Assembly: GCF_011392075.1 (NCBI RefSeq)
Contig: NZ_JAAJBV010000003.1
Coordinates: 62,001 to 126,000, forward strand
Direction of reading: 5' to 3'
From: Flavobacterium celericrescens
Lineage (GTDB): Bacteria; Bacteroidota; Bacteroidia; Flavobacteriales; Flavobacteriaceae
DNA: 64,000 nucleotides
Part shown: one piece after another, positions 53,632-63,137 of the stretch
Layout of the letters: each line of letters opens with the position of its first letter
How positions within the stretch are numbered: position 1 is the first letter of the stretch
The notes under the pieces: generated by a model
Told to the model about the DNA's origin: nothing
The model's input: the letters and a program-made list of their open reading frames with translations, nothing else
The model's database searches: none
Program-made: the position numbers and the translations under genes

Positions 53632-53639
53632 TATTTTTG
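53632..53639 (+). promoter_or_regulatory. Candidate -7 element for the PIG-L gene
   Basis: TATTTTTG fits TAnnTTTG and lies 16 nt before the ATG at 53656, directly after the preceding terminator. No -33 box identified. Confidence 0.35.
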
Positions 53640-53655
53640 AATCAAAACCATAGCA

Positions 53656-56100
53656 ATGAACAGAAACATTACTTTACTCCTTTTTGTATTTACAAGCCTC
53701 ACAACATTTGCACAAGCGCCTCAAAAACTGAGTTCGGTGGAAATATACGAACAAGTACAAAAACTAAATTTTTTAGGCAAAGTATTGTATGTAGCAGCTC
53801 ATCCAGATGATGAGAACACCAAATTGATAACCTATTTTTCGAATTATTATCATGCGCAAACGGCTTATTTATCGTTAACTCGTGGTGATGGCGGACAAAA
53901 TTTAATTGGAACCGAATTAAGAGAAAAATTAGGCGCTATTAGAACACAAGAATTATTAGCCGCAAGAAGAATTGATGGCGGTGAACAATTTTTTACCCGT
54001 GCCAATGATTTTGGCTTTTCAAAAGAACCGAATGAAACCTTTGCCATTTGGAATAAAAATGAAGTATTAGAAGACGTTGTACAAGTCATTGAAACGTTTC
54101 AACCCGATATTATTATTAATCGTTTTAATCACAGTACGCCTGGAACAACACACGGACATCATACTGCATCAGCAATGTTAAGTTTGGAAGCGTATGATTT
54201 GGTAAAATACAAACCCAAACGAATCTTTTTCAATACTTCATGGTGGTTTTACGGAAGTCAGGAAGCATTTGATGCCGCTGACAAATCAAAATTATTGGCT
54301 ATAAACTCCAATGTTTATTATCCGTTAAAAGGAAAAAGTAACAATGAAATAGCAGCTTTGAGTCGCAGTCAGCACAAATGCCAAGGTTTTGGAACCATTG
54401 GAAGCCGTGGTGATGAAACCGAATATTTAGAACTCTTAAAAGGTGATTTACCCAATAATGCAAACCTATTTGAAGGAATTGACACGTCTTGGAATCGCGT
54501 AAAAGGCGGTACAGAAATCGGTGCAATATTAAATGAGATGGAGCAAAATTTCAACTTCGAAAACCCGTCTGTTCATATCCCTAATTTGATAAAAGCATAT
54601 GATTTGATTCAGAAATTAGAAGATGCGCATTGGAAATCCATCAAATCCAAACAAATCATTAAAATAATGGAAGCTTGTAGTGGCTTATTTATGGAAGCAG
54701 TTGCAGATACAGAAACCACAACAAAAGATAGCCCATTCAACATCAATATTGAAGTCATTAATCGAAGTCAATCGAATGCTAAATTAATATCCGTGAAAGC
54801 TTTAGAAGTTCCAACTGATACGAAAAATATTGCCTTAAAAAACAATGAAAAGATAAGCTTTCAACTAAAAAATGTACAGGTTGGTGAAGTTATTGATTAT
54901 TCGAACTTATTTTGGTTAAAAGAACCTAAGACAGAAGGAATGTATCATGTATCAGATAAATCCATTCGTATTCTTCCTGAAGTTACGGTACAATTCCCAG
55001 TTGTTTTTACCATCGAAATAGAAGGTAAAACGATAGAATTTGTAAAAAACATTTGTTATAAATTCAACAATCCAGACGATGGAGAAACTTATGTTCCGTT
55101 TACTGTTTTGCCTGCTGTTACTACTAAAATTGAACCTGAAGTAATTATTTTCAACGGTACACAATCTAAAGAAATAATTGTAGCGATTAAAGCACATAAA
55201 CCCAATGTTAAAGGTATAGTAAGTGTTGTAATTCCGGCAGATTGGAAAGTAAGTCCTAAAGAGATTCCGTTTGAAATTACCTCAAAAAATGAAGAAAAGA
55301 AATATACATTTACACTATACCCAACAAAACCAGAAATTGCTACCACACTAAAAACAAAGGTTCAAATTGAAAACACCATTTTAGATCAAAAGCTGGTTAG
55401 TATTCAATATCCACACATTCCTAAGCAAACCATTTTAGTCCCATCGGAATCAAAATTAGTGAAATTGGACATTGAAACGAAAGGTAAAAACATAGGATAT
55501 ATTATGGGAGCAGGAGACGAAGTACACAAAAACTTAGAAAATCTAGGTTTTAAAGTTACTACCATTCATCCAAGTGAAATTACGGAAACAACTATTCAAC
55601 AATTTGATGCGGTAATTTTAGGAATTAGAGCTTTTAATGTAGTGGATGAATTAAAATATAAGAATAAAATATTATTTGATTATGTGGCTAACGGAGGTAA
55701 TCTAATAGTTCAATACAACACAACTAATAATTTAATTACCAAAGAAATAGCGCCCTTTGAATTAAAATTATCCAACGAAAGAGTTACGGATGAAAACGCG
55801 AAAGTTACTTTCTTAGCACCAAATCATAAAGTACTGAATCAACCTAATAAAATTACTGAAAAAGACTTTTTAGGTTGGGTACAAGAACAAGGGTTATATT
55901 ATCCAAACAAATGGAGTACTGAATTTATTCCTATTATTGCATCCAATGACGAAGGTGAAACTCCAAAACAAGGCGGATTACTTATTGCAAAATATGGAAA
56001 AGGAAACTACATTTACACAGGTCTTAGTTTTTTTAGAGAATTACCCGAAGGTGTTTGTGGTGCTTACAGATTATTAGCAAATATGATTGCCTTGGATTGA
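53656..56100 (+). CDS. PIG-L family deacetylase with C-terminal beta and GATase-like domains
   Basis: This 814-aa exported protein has a signal peptide (1-19, TTFA). A PIG-L (LmbE) zinc deacetylase domain spans about 40-300, with AHPDDE (48-53) and the HGHHTAS metal ligands. Beta-sandwich domains (about 345-600) follow. A C-terminal GATase1-like region (about 600-814, NIGYIMGAGDEVHKNLENLG) starts as in the ThuA-like fold. PIG-L enzymes remove N-acetyl groups from sugar derivatives. This large architecture is common in Bacteroidetes; the substrate is unknown. Confidence 0.87.
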   Translation: MNRNITLLLFVFTSLTTFAQAPQKLSSVEIYEQVQKLNFLGKVLYVAAHPDDENTKLITYFSNYYHAQTAYLSLTRGDGGQNLIGTELREKLGAIRTQELLAARRIDGGEQFFTRANDFGFSKEPNETFAIWNKNEVLEDVVQVIETFQPDIIINRFNHSTPGTTHGHHTASAMLSLEAYDLVKYKPKRIFFNTSWWFYGSQEAFDAADKSKLLAINSNVYYPLKGKSNNEIAALSRSQHKCQGFGTIGSRGDETEYLELLKGDLPNNANLFEGIDTSWNRVKGGTEIGAILNEMEQNFNFENPSVHIPNLIKAYDLIQKLEDAHWKSIKSKQIIKIMEACSGLFMEAVADTETTTKDSPFNINIEVINRSQSNAKLISVKALEVPTDTKNIALKNNEKISFQLKNVQVGEVIDYSNLFWLKEPKTEGMYHVSDKSIRILPEVTVQFPVVFTIEIEGKTIEFVKNICYKFNNPDDGETYVPFTVLPAVTTKIEPEVIIFNGTQSKEIIVAIKAHKPNVKGIVSVVIPADWKVSPKEIPFEITSKNEEKKYTFTLYPTKPEIATTLKTKVQIENTILDQKLVSIQYPHIPKQTILVPSESKLVKLDIETKGKNIGYIMGAGDEVHKNLENLGFKVTTIHPSEITETTIQQFDAVILGIRAFNVVDELKYKNKILFDYVANGGNLIVQYNTTNNLITKEIAPFELKLSNERVTDENAKVTFLAPNHKVLNQPNKITEKDFLGWVQEQGLYYPNKWSTEFIPIIASNDEGETPKQGGLLIAKYGKGNYIYTGLSFFRELPEGVCGAYRLLANMIALD

Positions 56101-56139
56101 TGATGGATAATGAGCTAAACTTTGTTTAGCAGTTACCTA

Positions 56140-56200
56140 GGGTTAGGAGATTCCTTGCAAGCTCGGAATGACAGAATCAGAAAACTTGAAACTTGAAACA
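56140..56200. repeat. Reverse copy of GGAGATTCC repeat plus GAAACTTGAAAC
   Basis: GTTAGGAGATTCCTTGCAAG then CTCGGAATGACAG is the reverse orientation of the repeat at 4573, followed by AAACTTGAAACTTGAAAC, as also seen at 60267-60345. Confidence 0.7.
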
Positions 56201-56210
56201 AAAAAACTTT

Positions 56211-56312
56211 ATGGAACCAAAATACAAATGGAAAAAAAGCTATAGTGTCGTGCTGATACTAAATGCGCTTTATATTTTGATTTTCTATTTACTAATGGAA
56301 ATATACAACTAA
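56211..56312 (+). CDS. Tiny membrane protein before the symporter (33 aa)
   Basis: ATG at 56211 gives MEPKYKWKKSYSVVLILNAL, then YILIFYLLMEIYN. One transmembrane helix (about 12-29) with a basic N-terminus. It ends one base before the symporter ATG (TAATATG), so the two are almost certainly cotranscribed. It may assist the symporter; too short for usual ORF cutoffs. Confidence 0.7.
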   Translation: MEPKYKWKKSYSVVLILNALYILIFYLLMEIYN

Positions 56313-56313
56313 T

Positions 56314-58026
56314 ATGGAAATCTTAGATTGGATTGTATTATCCACAACCCTATTCTTTATTGTAGTTTATGGCGCTTTAAAAACCAAAGGAAGCGCAACC
56401 GTGAAAGATTATTTGTTAGACAACAACGAAACACCTTGGTTTACGGTTGGTATTTCGGTCATGGCAACACAAGCCAGTGCTATTACTTTTTTATCCACAC
56501 CCGGACAAGCCTATCATGACGGGATGGGATTTGTGCAGTTCTATTTTGGATTGCCTTTAGCCATGATTGTGATTGCTTATACCTTCATTCCTATTTATCA
56601 TAAATTAAAAGTATTCACTGCCTACGAATATTTAGAACAACGTTTTAATGTAGAAACCAGAACCTTAGCATCTGTGTTATTTTTAATTCAAAGAGGTTTA
56701 GGAACCGGAATCACTATCTATGCCCCTTCTATTATTTTATCGGCGCTTTTGGGTTGGAATTTGACAATGTTGAATATCATAATTGGAGTTTTAGTCATCA
56801 TCTACACCGTTTCTGGAGGTACAAAAGCTGTTAATGTCACGCAAAAACAACAGATGTTTGTGATTATGTCGGGCATGTTTATTACTTTTTTTGTAATTCT
56901 AGCACATTTACCACAAGATGTAGACTTTTCAAATGTTTTGCATATTGCGGGTGCTAATGGCAAAATGGATATTTTGGATTTTTCATATAATCCAGAAACA
57001 CGCTACACCTTTTGGAGTGGTATAACTGGTGGATTCTTCTTAATGCTGTCTTATTTCGGTACTGATCAATCGCAAGTAGGTCGTTATCTTTCAGGAAAAT
57101 CAATCAAAGAAAGCCAAATGGGATTAATTATGAATGGTATTTTAAAAGTACCTATGCAGTTTTTCATACTATTAACTGGTGTATTGGTTTTTGTGTTTTT
57201 TCAGTTCAACGACGCGCCTTTGCACTTTAATCCTATCAATGTAGAAAAAGTATCCAGTTCCTCACAAAAAGAAGCCTATCACGATTTAGAAAAACAACTG
57301 AATCAAGTCAATATTGATAAAAAAGTAGTTAATCAAATTTATATTGAACAATTAAAACACAACGAATACGACAACCCTACGTTGCGCAAAAAAATGATTG
57401 CTTTGTCTTTGGAAGAAAAAGAACTAAGAGACGATGCCAAAACCTTAATTTCAAAAGCAGATAAAAGTGCAGAAACCAATGATAAAGATTATGTGTTCTT
57501 ATACTTTATCATGAATTATTTACCCAAAGGACTGCTAGGATTGTTGTTAGCTGTGATTATCAGTGCAGCGATGTCGTCAAGTGCTTCTGGATTAAATTCG
57601 CTAGCTGCAACCACCGCGATTGACTTATACAAACGAAATGTTCCTCATAAATCAGATAAACATTATGTTTATACCACACAATATTTTACTTTGTTTTGGG
57701 GAATTGTAGCGATAGGCTTTGCTTGTGTAAGTTCGTTATTTGAAAATCTAATTCAATTGGTAAATATTATCGGTTCTATATTTTATGGTACTGTTTTAGG
57801 GATTTTCTTAATCGGTTTTTATATTAAATACATCAAAGGGAAAGCTGTTTTTTATGGAGGAATCATCAGTCAAACTATTGTAATTTTAATTTTTCTACAG
57901 TATATTTTCTTTGAATCAAATGAGAGTGAAAAATTAGGCTATCTATGGTTAAATTTAATCGGTGTAGTGCTCACCTTAGGAATTTCATTTGTATTGCAAC
58001 AATTTTTCAATAAAAAAGAAGCATAA
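56314..58026 (+). CDS. Sodium:solute symporter family protein
   Basis: This 570-aa protein has about 13-14 membrane helices. It carries SSS-family features: KTKGSATVKDYLLDNNETPW after helix 1, MATQASAITFLSTPGQAYHD, and TDQSQVGRYLSGKSIKESQM (about 250-270). It couples Na+ to uptake of an organic solute. A hydrophilic coiled region (about 310-390) is inserted between two helices, which is longer than in PutP-type members and typical of Bacteroidetes SGLT-like transporters. The PIG-L gene upstream may supply a sugar-derived substrate; that is a guess. Confidence 0.9.
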   Translation: MEILDWIVLSTTLFFIVVYGALKTKGSATVKDYLLDNNETPWFTVGISVMATQASAITFLSTPGQAYHDGMGFVQFYFGLPLAMIVIAYTFIPIYHKLKVFTAYEYLEQRFNVETRTLASVLFLIQRGLGTGITIYAPSIILSALLGWNLTMLNIIIGVLVIIYTVSGGTKAVNVTQKQQMFVIMSGMFITFFVILAHLPQDVDFSNVLHIAGANGKMDILDFSYNPETRYTFWSGITGGFFLMLSYFGTDQSQVGRYLSGKSIKESQMGLIMNGILKVPMQFFILLTGVLVFVFFQFNDAPLHFNPINVEKVSSSSQKEAYHDLEKQLNQVNIDKKVVNQIYIEQLKHNEYDNPTLRKKMIALSLEEKELRDDAKTLISKADKSAETNDKDYVFLYFIMNYLPKGLLGLLLAVIISAAMSSSASGLNSLAATTAIDLYKRNVPHKSDKHYVYTTQYFTLFWGIVAIGFACVSSLFENLIQLVNIIGSIFYGTVLGIFLIGFYIKYIKGKAVFYGGIISQTIVILIFLQYIFFESNESEKLGYLWLNLIGVVLTLGISFVLQQFFNKKEA

Positions 58027-58027
58027 A

Positions 58028-58054
58028 AAAAGTCCAGTTATAAACTGGACTTTT
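58028..58054. terminator. Bidirectional terminator between symporter and DUF2911 gene
   Basis: AAAAGTCCAGTT and AACTGGACTTTT pair exactly around ATA, flanked by A and T runs. It lies between convergent genes. Confidence 0.9.
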
Positions 58055-58078
58055 ACATTTTGAATTAACACTTAACTA

Positions 58079-58930
58079 TTATTTTGACCATTCAGCAATA
58101 CTGTCTTTATTCATTTTTTCATAATCAGCATTTCCTTCTTTGATTGCACCTTCAAGTGATAATTTAGCCGTTTGTATAGCTCCTTTTTTATCACCTAATT
58201 TAGCCTGAATCAATGATTTTAATCGCAAATACCAATATGGAACATCTTTATCTTTTGGAGACAAACTAACCGCAGAGTTTACCCATGAAAGAGCTTTATT
58301 CAAATCACCGTTAGTTTGATAAAAATATTGAGCCGCAGCAAAATAATCTCCAGCAGATGGACCTGCTAATGTTTTTTCAATACTCTTCATAGCTGCTTCT
58401 TGCGTAGGAACTGTAAAAGGCACAGAAACAATTGTTCTCTCCCAAGACAATTCTAATACCCCAGAATCGTTTGATAAATTATTTAAAAAAATAGAAAACG
58501 ATTCAACCGATTTCGATAAAGTTTCTGGCTTAACAGTAACTCTTAAAGCAACTTTAACTTCATCCCATACTTCTGGTAATCCCCAATTATTAGTATCTGT
58601 ATAAAAAATAATATCCCAACTATCAGCTTTTGGTGTAGTATATAATGCATATTTTCCTTTTGCAAGATCTTTACCACATACTTTTACATTTTCACTAAAA
58701 GAAATAGTCGTATTGGCATTGGCACCTGTTCTCCAGTTTTTTCCAAATGGAACTAAATCACCATAAACAGTTCTCCCTTTTGCACTAGGTCTTGAATAAT
58801 CAATTTGAATATTAGTTAAACCTACCACCTGCTCTACCTTAGCGGCTGGACTAGCTTGAGGTGTTTTTACCTGTGCTTCAACAAAAAAATTGGCAAGCAT
58901 TACCGCCAATATCACAATAACTTTTCTCAT
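58079..58930 (-). CDS. DUF2911 domain-containing protein
   Basis: This 283-aa protein has a signal peptide (1-19, FVEA). The DUF2911 domain (about 30-170) has IQIDYSRPSAKGRTVYGDLV, PFGKNWRTGANANTTISFSE and KGKYALYTTPKADSWDIIF. A helical region with TPR-like repeats follows (about 190-280). Widespread in Bacteroidetes, exported, function unknown. It is transcribed divergently from the SRPBCC gene. Confidence 0.92.
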   Translation of the reverse strand: MRKVIVILAVMLANFFVEAQVKTPQASPAAKVEQVVGLTNIQIDYSRPSAKGRTVYGDLVPFGKNWRTGANANTTISFSENVKVCGKDLAKGKYALYTTPKADSWDIIFYTDTNNWGLPEVWDEVKVALRVTVKPETLSKSVESFSIFLNNLSNDSGVLELSWERTIVSVPFTVPTQEAAMKSIEKTLAGPSAGDYFAAAQYFYQTNGDLNKALSWVNSAVSLSPKDKDVPYWYLRLKSLIQAKLGDKKGAIQTAKLSLEGAIKEGNADYEKMNKDSIAEWSK

Positions 58931-59064
58931 AGATTTGATTTTTAGTTTTCCAAAATTACAAATTGTTAGCGATTCAAATGTTAAGAATAACTTAAATGAA
59001 ATATTATTGTTTAATCATTTTCAATATATGTTAAACAAATTTGTAACTTTACAAAAAAAATAAG

Positions 59065-59532
59065 ATGAAAATATATCGCTTACATACCAAACAAAATTTA
59101 CCAATCAGCATTGACAAAGCATGGGAATTACTATCTGACCCTAAAAACCTACAACTTATTACACCTGATTACATGGGATTTAAAATCCTTTCAGGAGCAG
59201 ACCGACCAATGTTTCCTGGACAAATTATACAATATATAGTAACCCCAGTTTTAGGCATTCCTGCAAAATGGGTTACAGAAATCACACACGTTGTTGATAA
59301 AAAGTATTTTGTTGACGAGCAACGTTTTGGCCCATACGCACTGTGGCATCACAAACATTTCATCAAAGAAATTCCTGGTGGTGTTGAAATGGAAGATATT
59401 GTAGATTATAAAGTGCCGTTTGGTATTATAGGTCAACTAGTTCATCCCATATTGGTTAAACCGAAATTGGATGAAATATTTGACTACAGAAGAAAAAAAC
59501 TAATCGAATTATTTGGCGAATTTAAAGGATAA
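59065..59532 (+). CDS. SRPBCC family protein (polyketide cyclase/START-like)
   Basis: This 155-aa protein has a helix-grip fold pattern: LPISIDKAWELLSDPKNLQL near the N-terminus, then GQIIQYIVTPVLGIPAKWVT and PGGVEMEDIVDYKVPFG. SRPBCC domains bind hydrophobic ligands. In Flavobacteriaceae this gene commonly heads a photolyase cluster, as here (SRPBCC, SDR, two photolyase-family genes). It is followed by the SDR gene after 4 nt. A TAACTTTA element at 59044 may be its -7 box. Confidence 0.85.
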   Translation: MKIYRLHTKQNLPISIDKAWELLSDPKNLQLITPDYMGFKILSGADRPMFPGQIIQYIVTPVLGIPAKWVTEITHVVDKKYFVDEQRFGPYALWHHKHFIKEIPGGVEMEDIVDYKVPFGIIGQLVHPILVKPKLDEIFDYRRKKLIELFGEFKG

Positions 59533-59536
59533 CATC

Positions 59537-60235
59537 ATGAAAAACATACTGTTAATTGGCGGTTCGTATGGAATTGGATTAGCCATAGCAAAAGAACTAC
59601 AATTTGAAAATAACGTTTATATCGCTTCAAGAAGCAATGAAAACATAGCCGATGTTAAAGCAATTCATATTCCATTCGATGCAACCACAGATACTCTTGA
59701 TACTGCTCAACTACCTGCTGTGATTGATGGATTAGTATATTGTCCAGGAAGCATTAATTTAAGACCATTTAAAGGATTAAAACCAGAAGCTTTTGAAGCC
59801 GATTTACAAATTAATTTCATAAGTTTGGTAAAAGTAATTCAATCCGTTTTGCCTAATTTATTAGCATCGGAACAAGCTAGTATTGTTACTTTTAGTAGTG
59901 TTGCAGCTACTATGGGAATGCCATTTCACACGAGTGTTGCGGCTTCTAAAGGTGCTATCGAAGGGTTTGCAAAAGCATTAGCCGCAGAATATGCTCCAAA
60001 AATTAGAGTTAACGTAATTGCGCCATCATTAACAGACACACCTTTAGCCGATAAATTCTTGAATAACGAAAGTAAACAAGAAAAATCTGCCGAACGTCAT
60101 CCTTTAAAACGATTTGGAAAACCAGAAGACAGTGCACAAATGGCAACCTTTTTATTAAGTGATAAAAGCAGTTGGATTTCGGGACAAATTTTCCACGTAG
60201 ATGGCGGAATGTCAACTTTATTAGTAAATGGATAA
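59537..60235 (+). CDS. SDR family oxidoreductase with altered active site
   Basis: The start is ATG 59537 (MKNILLIGGSYGIGLAIAKE), 232 aa, 4 nt after the SRPBCC stop. A Rossmann fold has GGSYGIG (8-14), and Ser120/121 in TFSSVAATMG serves as the usual catalytic Ser region. The YxxxK motif reads VAASK (135-139), so the catalytic Tyr is Val while Lys139 is kept. The C-terminus has APSLTDTPLA and the WISGQIFHVDGG end. Either the chemistry is changed or it is a binding protein. It belongs to the photorepair cluster by context. Confidence 0.88.
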   Translation: MKNILLIGGSYGIGLAIAKELQFENNVYIASRSNENIADVKAIHIPFDATTDTLDTAQLPAVIDGLVYCPGSINLRPFKGLKPEAFEADLQINFISLVKVIQSVLPNLLASEQASIVTFSSVAATMGMPFHTSVAASKGAIEGFAKALAAEYAPKIRVNVIAPSLTDTPLADKFLNNESKQEKSAERHPLKRFGKPEDSAQMATFLLSDKSSWISGQIFHVDGGMSTLLVNG

Positions 60236-60239
60236 CGAA

Positions 60240-60345
60240 ATTTTCGCTTCGCTAAAATGTAAGCCTATTTCATAGGAGATTCCTACTTTCGGCGGAATGA
60301 CAATAAAACTTGAAACCTGAAACTTGAAACTTGAAACAAAAACAA
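60240..60345. repeat. Reverse GGAATCTCC repeat and CTTGAAAC tandem repeat
   Basis: ATAGGAGATTCCTACTTTCG then GCGGAATGACAATAAAACTT is the reverse complement type of the repeat at 4573. AACTTGAAACCTGAAACTTG and similar 9-10 bp units follow until the photolyase start. The start ATG at 60355 follows directly. Confidence 0.8.
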
Positions 60346-60354
60346 CAAATAAAC

Positions 60355-61641
60355 ATGAACATCTTTTGGTTTAGACGCGATTTAAGAGTAGACGACAACG
60401 TTGGATTTTTTCATGCTTTAAATAGCGATGAAGAAGTGTTACCTATTTTTATTTTTGATGAAAACATTCTGTCGCAATTACCAAAAAATGATGCTCGCGT
60501 TACTTTTATTCATGAACAATTAGAGAAAATTCAATCGGAATTGAAGAAACACGGAAAATCATTGGCTGTTTTTCATGGAAACCCAATTGAAGTTTTTGAA
60601 AAACTAATTGCTGAAAACAGCGTTTCATCGGTTTACACTAATCACGATTACGAACCTTATGCTCGCAAACGTGATAAGGAAATGAATCAGTTGTTCGTAA
60701 GTAAAGGAATTTCGTTTTTAACCTCAAAAGACCAGGTTATTTTCGAAAAAAGTGAAGTGGTAAAAGACGATGGAAGTCCGTATGTGGTGTATACGCCATA
60801 CTCAAAAAAATGGAAGGAAAATTTCAAGAAAATTAAATTAGTTCATTATCCATCGGAAGAGAAATTGGCTAAAATTGCAAAGCACTTCTACCCTTTTTTA
60901 TCGTTGGCCGATATTGGTTTTGAAAAATCTAAAATTCAAGTAACTCCTTATGATGTTTCGAAAAATTTAATTCAGAATTACGAAGCTACGCGAAATTTTC
61001 CTGCTTTAAATAAAACTTCTTATTTGGGAATTTATCTGCGATTTGGAACGATTTCTATTCGAAAAATGATTGGAAAAGCTATCACTGAAAAGAACGAAAC
61101 CTTTTGGAACGAATTGATTTGGCGAGAATTCTTCATGCAAATCTTATGGCATTTCCCACATACAAAAAATGCAAGTTTCCGACCAAAATATGATGCTATT
61201 ATTTGGGAAAACAATGAAGATTTATTTCAAAAATGGTGTCAAGGAAAAACAGGTTATCCATTTGTTGATGCGGGAATGCGCGAATTGAATAAAACTGGTC
61301 ACATGCACAATCGTGTGCGTATGATTGTGGCTAGTTTTTTGTGCAAACATCTCCTAATTGATTGGCGTTGGGGCGAAGCTTATTTCGCTCAAAACCTTTT
61401 AGATTACGAAATGGCGAGTAACGTTGGAAATTGGCAATGGGCTGCAGGTTCTGGAGTTGATGCCGCACCTTATTTCCGAATTTTCAACCCAACAGAACAA
61501 ATCAAGAAGTTTGATAAAAACTTAAAATACATCAAAAAATGGGTTCCTGAATTGGAAACCCAATATTACCCAAAACCTATTGTAGACCACAAAGAAGCTC
61601 GAGAAAAATGCCTTAAAGTTTACAAAGAAGCGGTTGGATAA
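60355..61641 (+). CDS. phrB: Deoxyribodipyrimidine photolyase (class I CPD type)
   Basis: The start is ATG 60355 (MNIFWFRRDLRVDDNVGFFH), 428 aa. An N-terminal alpha/beta antenna domain (1-130) precedes the FAD-binding helical domain. That domain carries ELIWREFFMQILWHFPH, GYPFVDAGMRELNKTGHMHN, NWQWAAGSGVDAAPYFRIFN and NPTEQIKKFD. These are the class I photolyase motifs; the Trp electron path residues appear present (W in WQWAAG). It repairs UV-induced cyclobutane dimers with blue light. It lies in a cluster with another photolyase-family gene 35 nt downstream. Confidence 0.95.
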   Translation: MNIFWFRRDLRVDDNVGFFHALNSDEEVLPIFIFDENILSQLPKNDARVTFIHEQLEKIQSELKKHGKSLAVFHGNPIEVFEKLIAENSVSSVYTNHDYEPYARKRDKEMNQLFVSKGISFLTSKDQVIFEKSEVVKDDGSPYVVYTPYSKKWKENFKKIKLVHYPSEEKLAKIAKHFYPFLSLADIGFEKSKIQVTPYDVSKNLIQNYEATRNFPALNKTSYLGIYLRFGTISIRKMIGKAITEKNETFWNELIWREFFMQILWHFPHTKNASFRPKYDAIIWENNEDLFQKWCQGKTGYPFVDAGMRELNKTGHMHNRVRMIVASFLCKHLLIDWRWGEAYFAQNLLDYEMASNVGNWQWAAGSGVDAAPYFRIFNPTEQIKKFDKNLKYIKKWVPELETQYYPKPIVDHKEAREKCLKVYKEAVG

Positions 61642-61676
61642 AATAGCGTTGCTCTAAACACTATAAAACGTAAAAA

Positions 61677-63137
61677 ATGAAAATTGTTTGGTTCAAGAGA
61701 GATTTGCGTTTGCACGATCATGAAGCCTTACATGAAGCTTTATCGACTTCTGGGAAAACTTTATTGCTTTACATTTTCGAACCTTCGTTGATGAACGATT
61801 ATCACTATAGTCGACGTCATTTTGATTTTATAAAACAATCATTAGAAGCACTACAAAAAGAGCTTTTAAAATATCATACCCAAATTTTAATTGTTCAAGG
61901 CGAAGCCGTTGCTGTTTTTGAAAAACTATCGAAACTCATTTCAATTCGAGAAATATATTCTCATCAAGAAACAGGAATAAAATTAACTTACGAAAGAGAT
62001 TTAGCAGTAGCTGATTTACTGGAAGAGAAAGGAATCATTTGGAAAGAACACATCACAAATGGCGTTATTCGCGGCATCAAAAACCGAAATACATGGAAAG
62101 AAGATTGGTATGATTACATGGATAAAGACTGCTTACCTTTCAATCCAACGTCAAGAAGTTTTGTAAAATATATCGAAATTGAAGAGTTGGAAAATACTTT
62201 TGATATTCCTTCCATAAAAACCACTCACAATGCTAATTTTCAAAAAGGTGGTGTTCCAACAGCCATTCGCTATATGAATTCATTTTTTGAAGAACGCGTT
62301 CAAAATTATAGCAATCACATTTCAAAACCTGAATTGGCTAGAAAAGGTTGTAGCCGATTATCGCCTTATATTGCATGGGGAAATTTATCAATTCGACAAG
62401 TGTACACCAAAGCTTGGGAAATTCATCGGCAAGGAAAATTCAAACGTCAGATTTCTAATTTTGCTTCACGTTTACGTTGGCAAGCACATTTCATTCAGAA
62501 ATTTGAGATGGAATGTTCAATGGAATTCATTGCCGTTAATAAAGGCTATCGCAATTTGAATCAAAGAGTTAATGAAAAATATCACAAGGCTTGGATTACT
62601 GGAAAAACAGGTGTTCCGTTGGTTGATGCTTGTATGCGTTGTTTGAATACGACTGGTTATTTGAATTTTAGAATGCGTGCTTTGGTAGTGTCGTTTTATA
62701 CACATCATTTATTCCAACCTTGGCAAAATTGTAGTCCACATTTGGCTCAACAATTTTTAGATTTTGAACCTGGAATACACTATCCGCAAATTCAAATGCA
62801 AGCTGGCGTTACAGGAATTAATACGTTACGCGTTTATAATCCTGTGAAAAATTCGTACGAACATGATGAAGATGGAAATTTTATTAAGAAATGGGTTCCT
62901 GAATTAGCAAATATACCGGCTGAATTTATTCACGAACCATGGAAATTAACTCCAATTGAACAAATGTTGTATGGCTTTCAAATTGGAAAAGATTATCCAT
63001 TTCCGATTGTGAATTTGGAAGAAGCTAGAAAGTTTTCCAGTGATTTCTTTTGGTCGATGCGAAAAGACGAGTCCGTTAAAAAAGATAGCAAACGAATAGT
63101 TGAAAAACACACGTTTCAAGATAGAGAAATGAGTTAG
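61677..63137 (+). CDS. Cryptochrome/photolyase family protein (second)
   Basis: This 486-aa protein has an antenna domain start [20 protein letters not shown]. Its FAD domain has [60 protein letters not shown] and [20 protein letters not shown]. The family core is clear, but the GTGxDAAPYFRIFNP block of CPD photolyases is changed ([14 protein letters not shown]), so it may be a different photolyase subtype or a cryptochrome. It follows phrB by 35 nt and overlaps the stop of the convergent HAD gene by 4 nt. Confidence 0.9.
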   Translation: MKIVWFKRDLRLHDHEALHEALSTSGKTLLLYIFEPSLMNDYHYSRRHFDFIKQSLEALQKELLKYHTQILIVQGEAVAVFEKLSKLISIREIYSHQETGIKLTYERDLAVADLLEEKGIIWKEHITNGVIRGIKNRNTWKEDWYDYMDKDCLPFNPTSRSFVKYIEIEELENTFDIPSIKTTHNANFQKGGVPTAIRYMNSFFEERVQNYSNHISKPELARKGCSRLSPYIAWGNLSIRQVYTKAWEIHRQGKFKRQISNFASRLRWQAHFIQKFEMECSMEFIAVNKGYRNLNQRVNEKYHKAWITGKTGVPLVDACMRCLNTTGYLNFRMRALVVSFYTHHLFQPWQNCSPHLAQQFLDFEPGIHYPQIQMQAGVTGINTLRVYNPVKNSYEHDEDGNFIKKWVPELANIPAEFIHEPWKLTPIEQMLYGFQIGKDYPFPIVNLEEARKFSSDFFWSMRKDESVKKDSKRIVEKHTFQDREMS

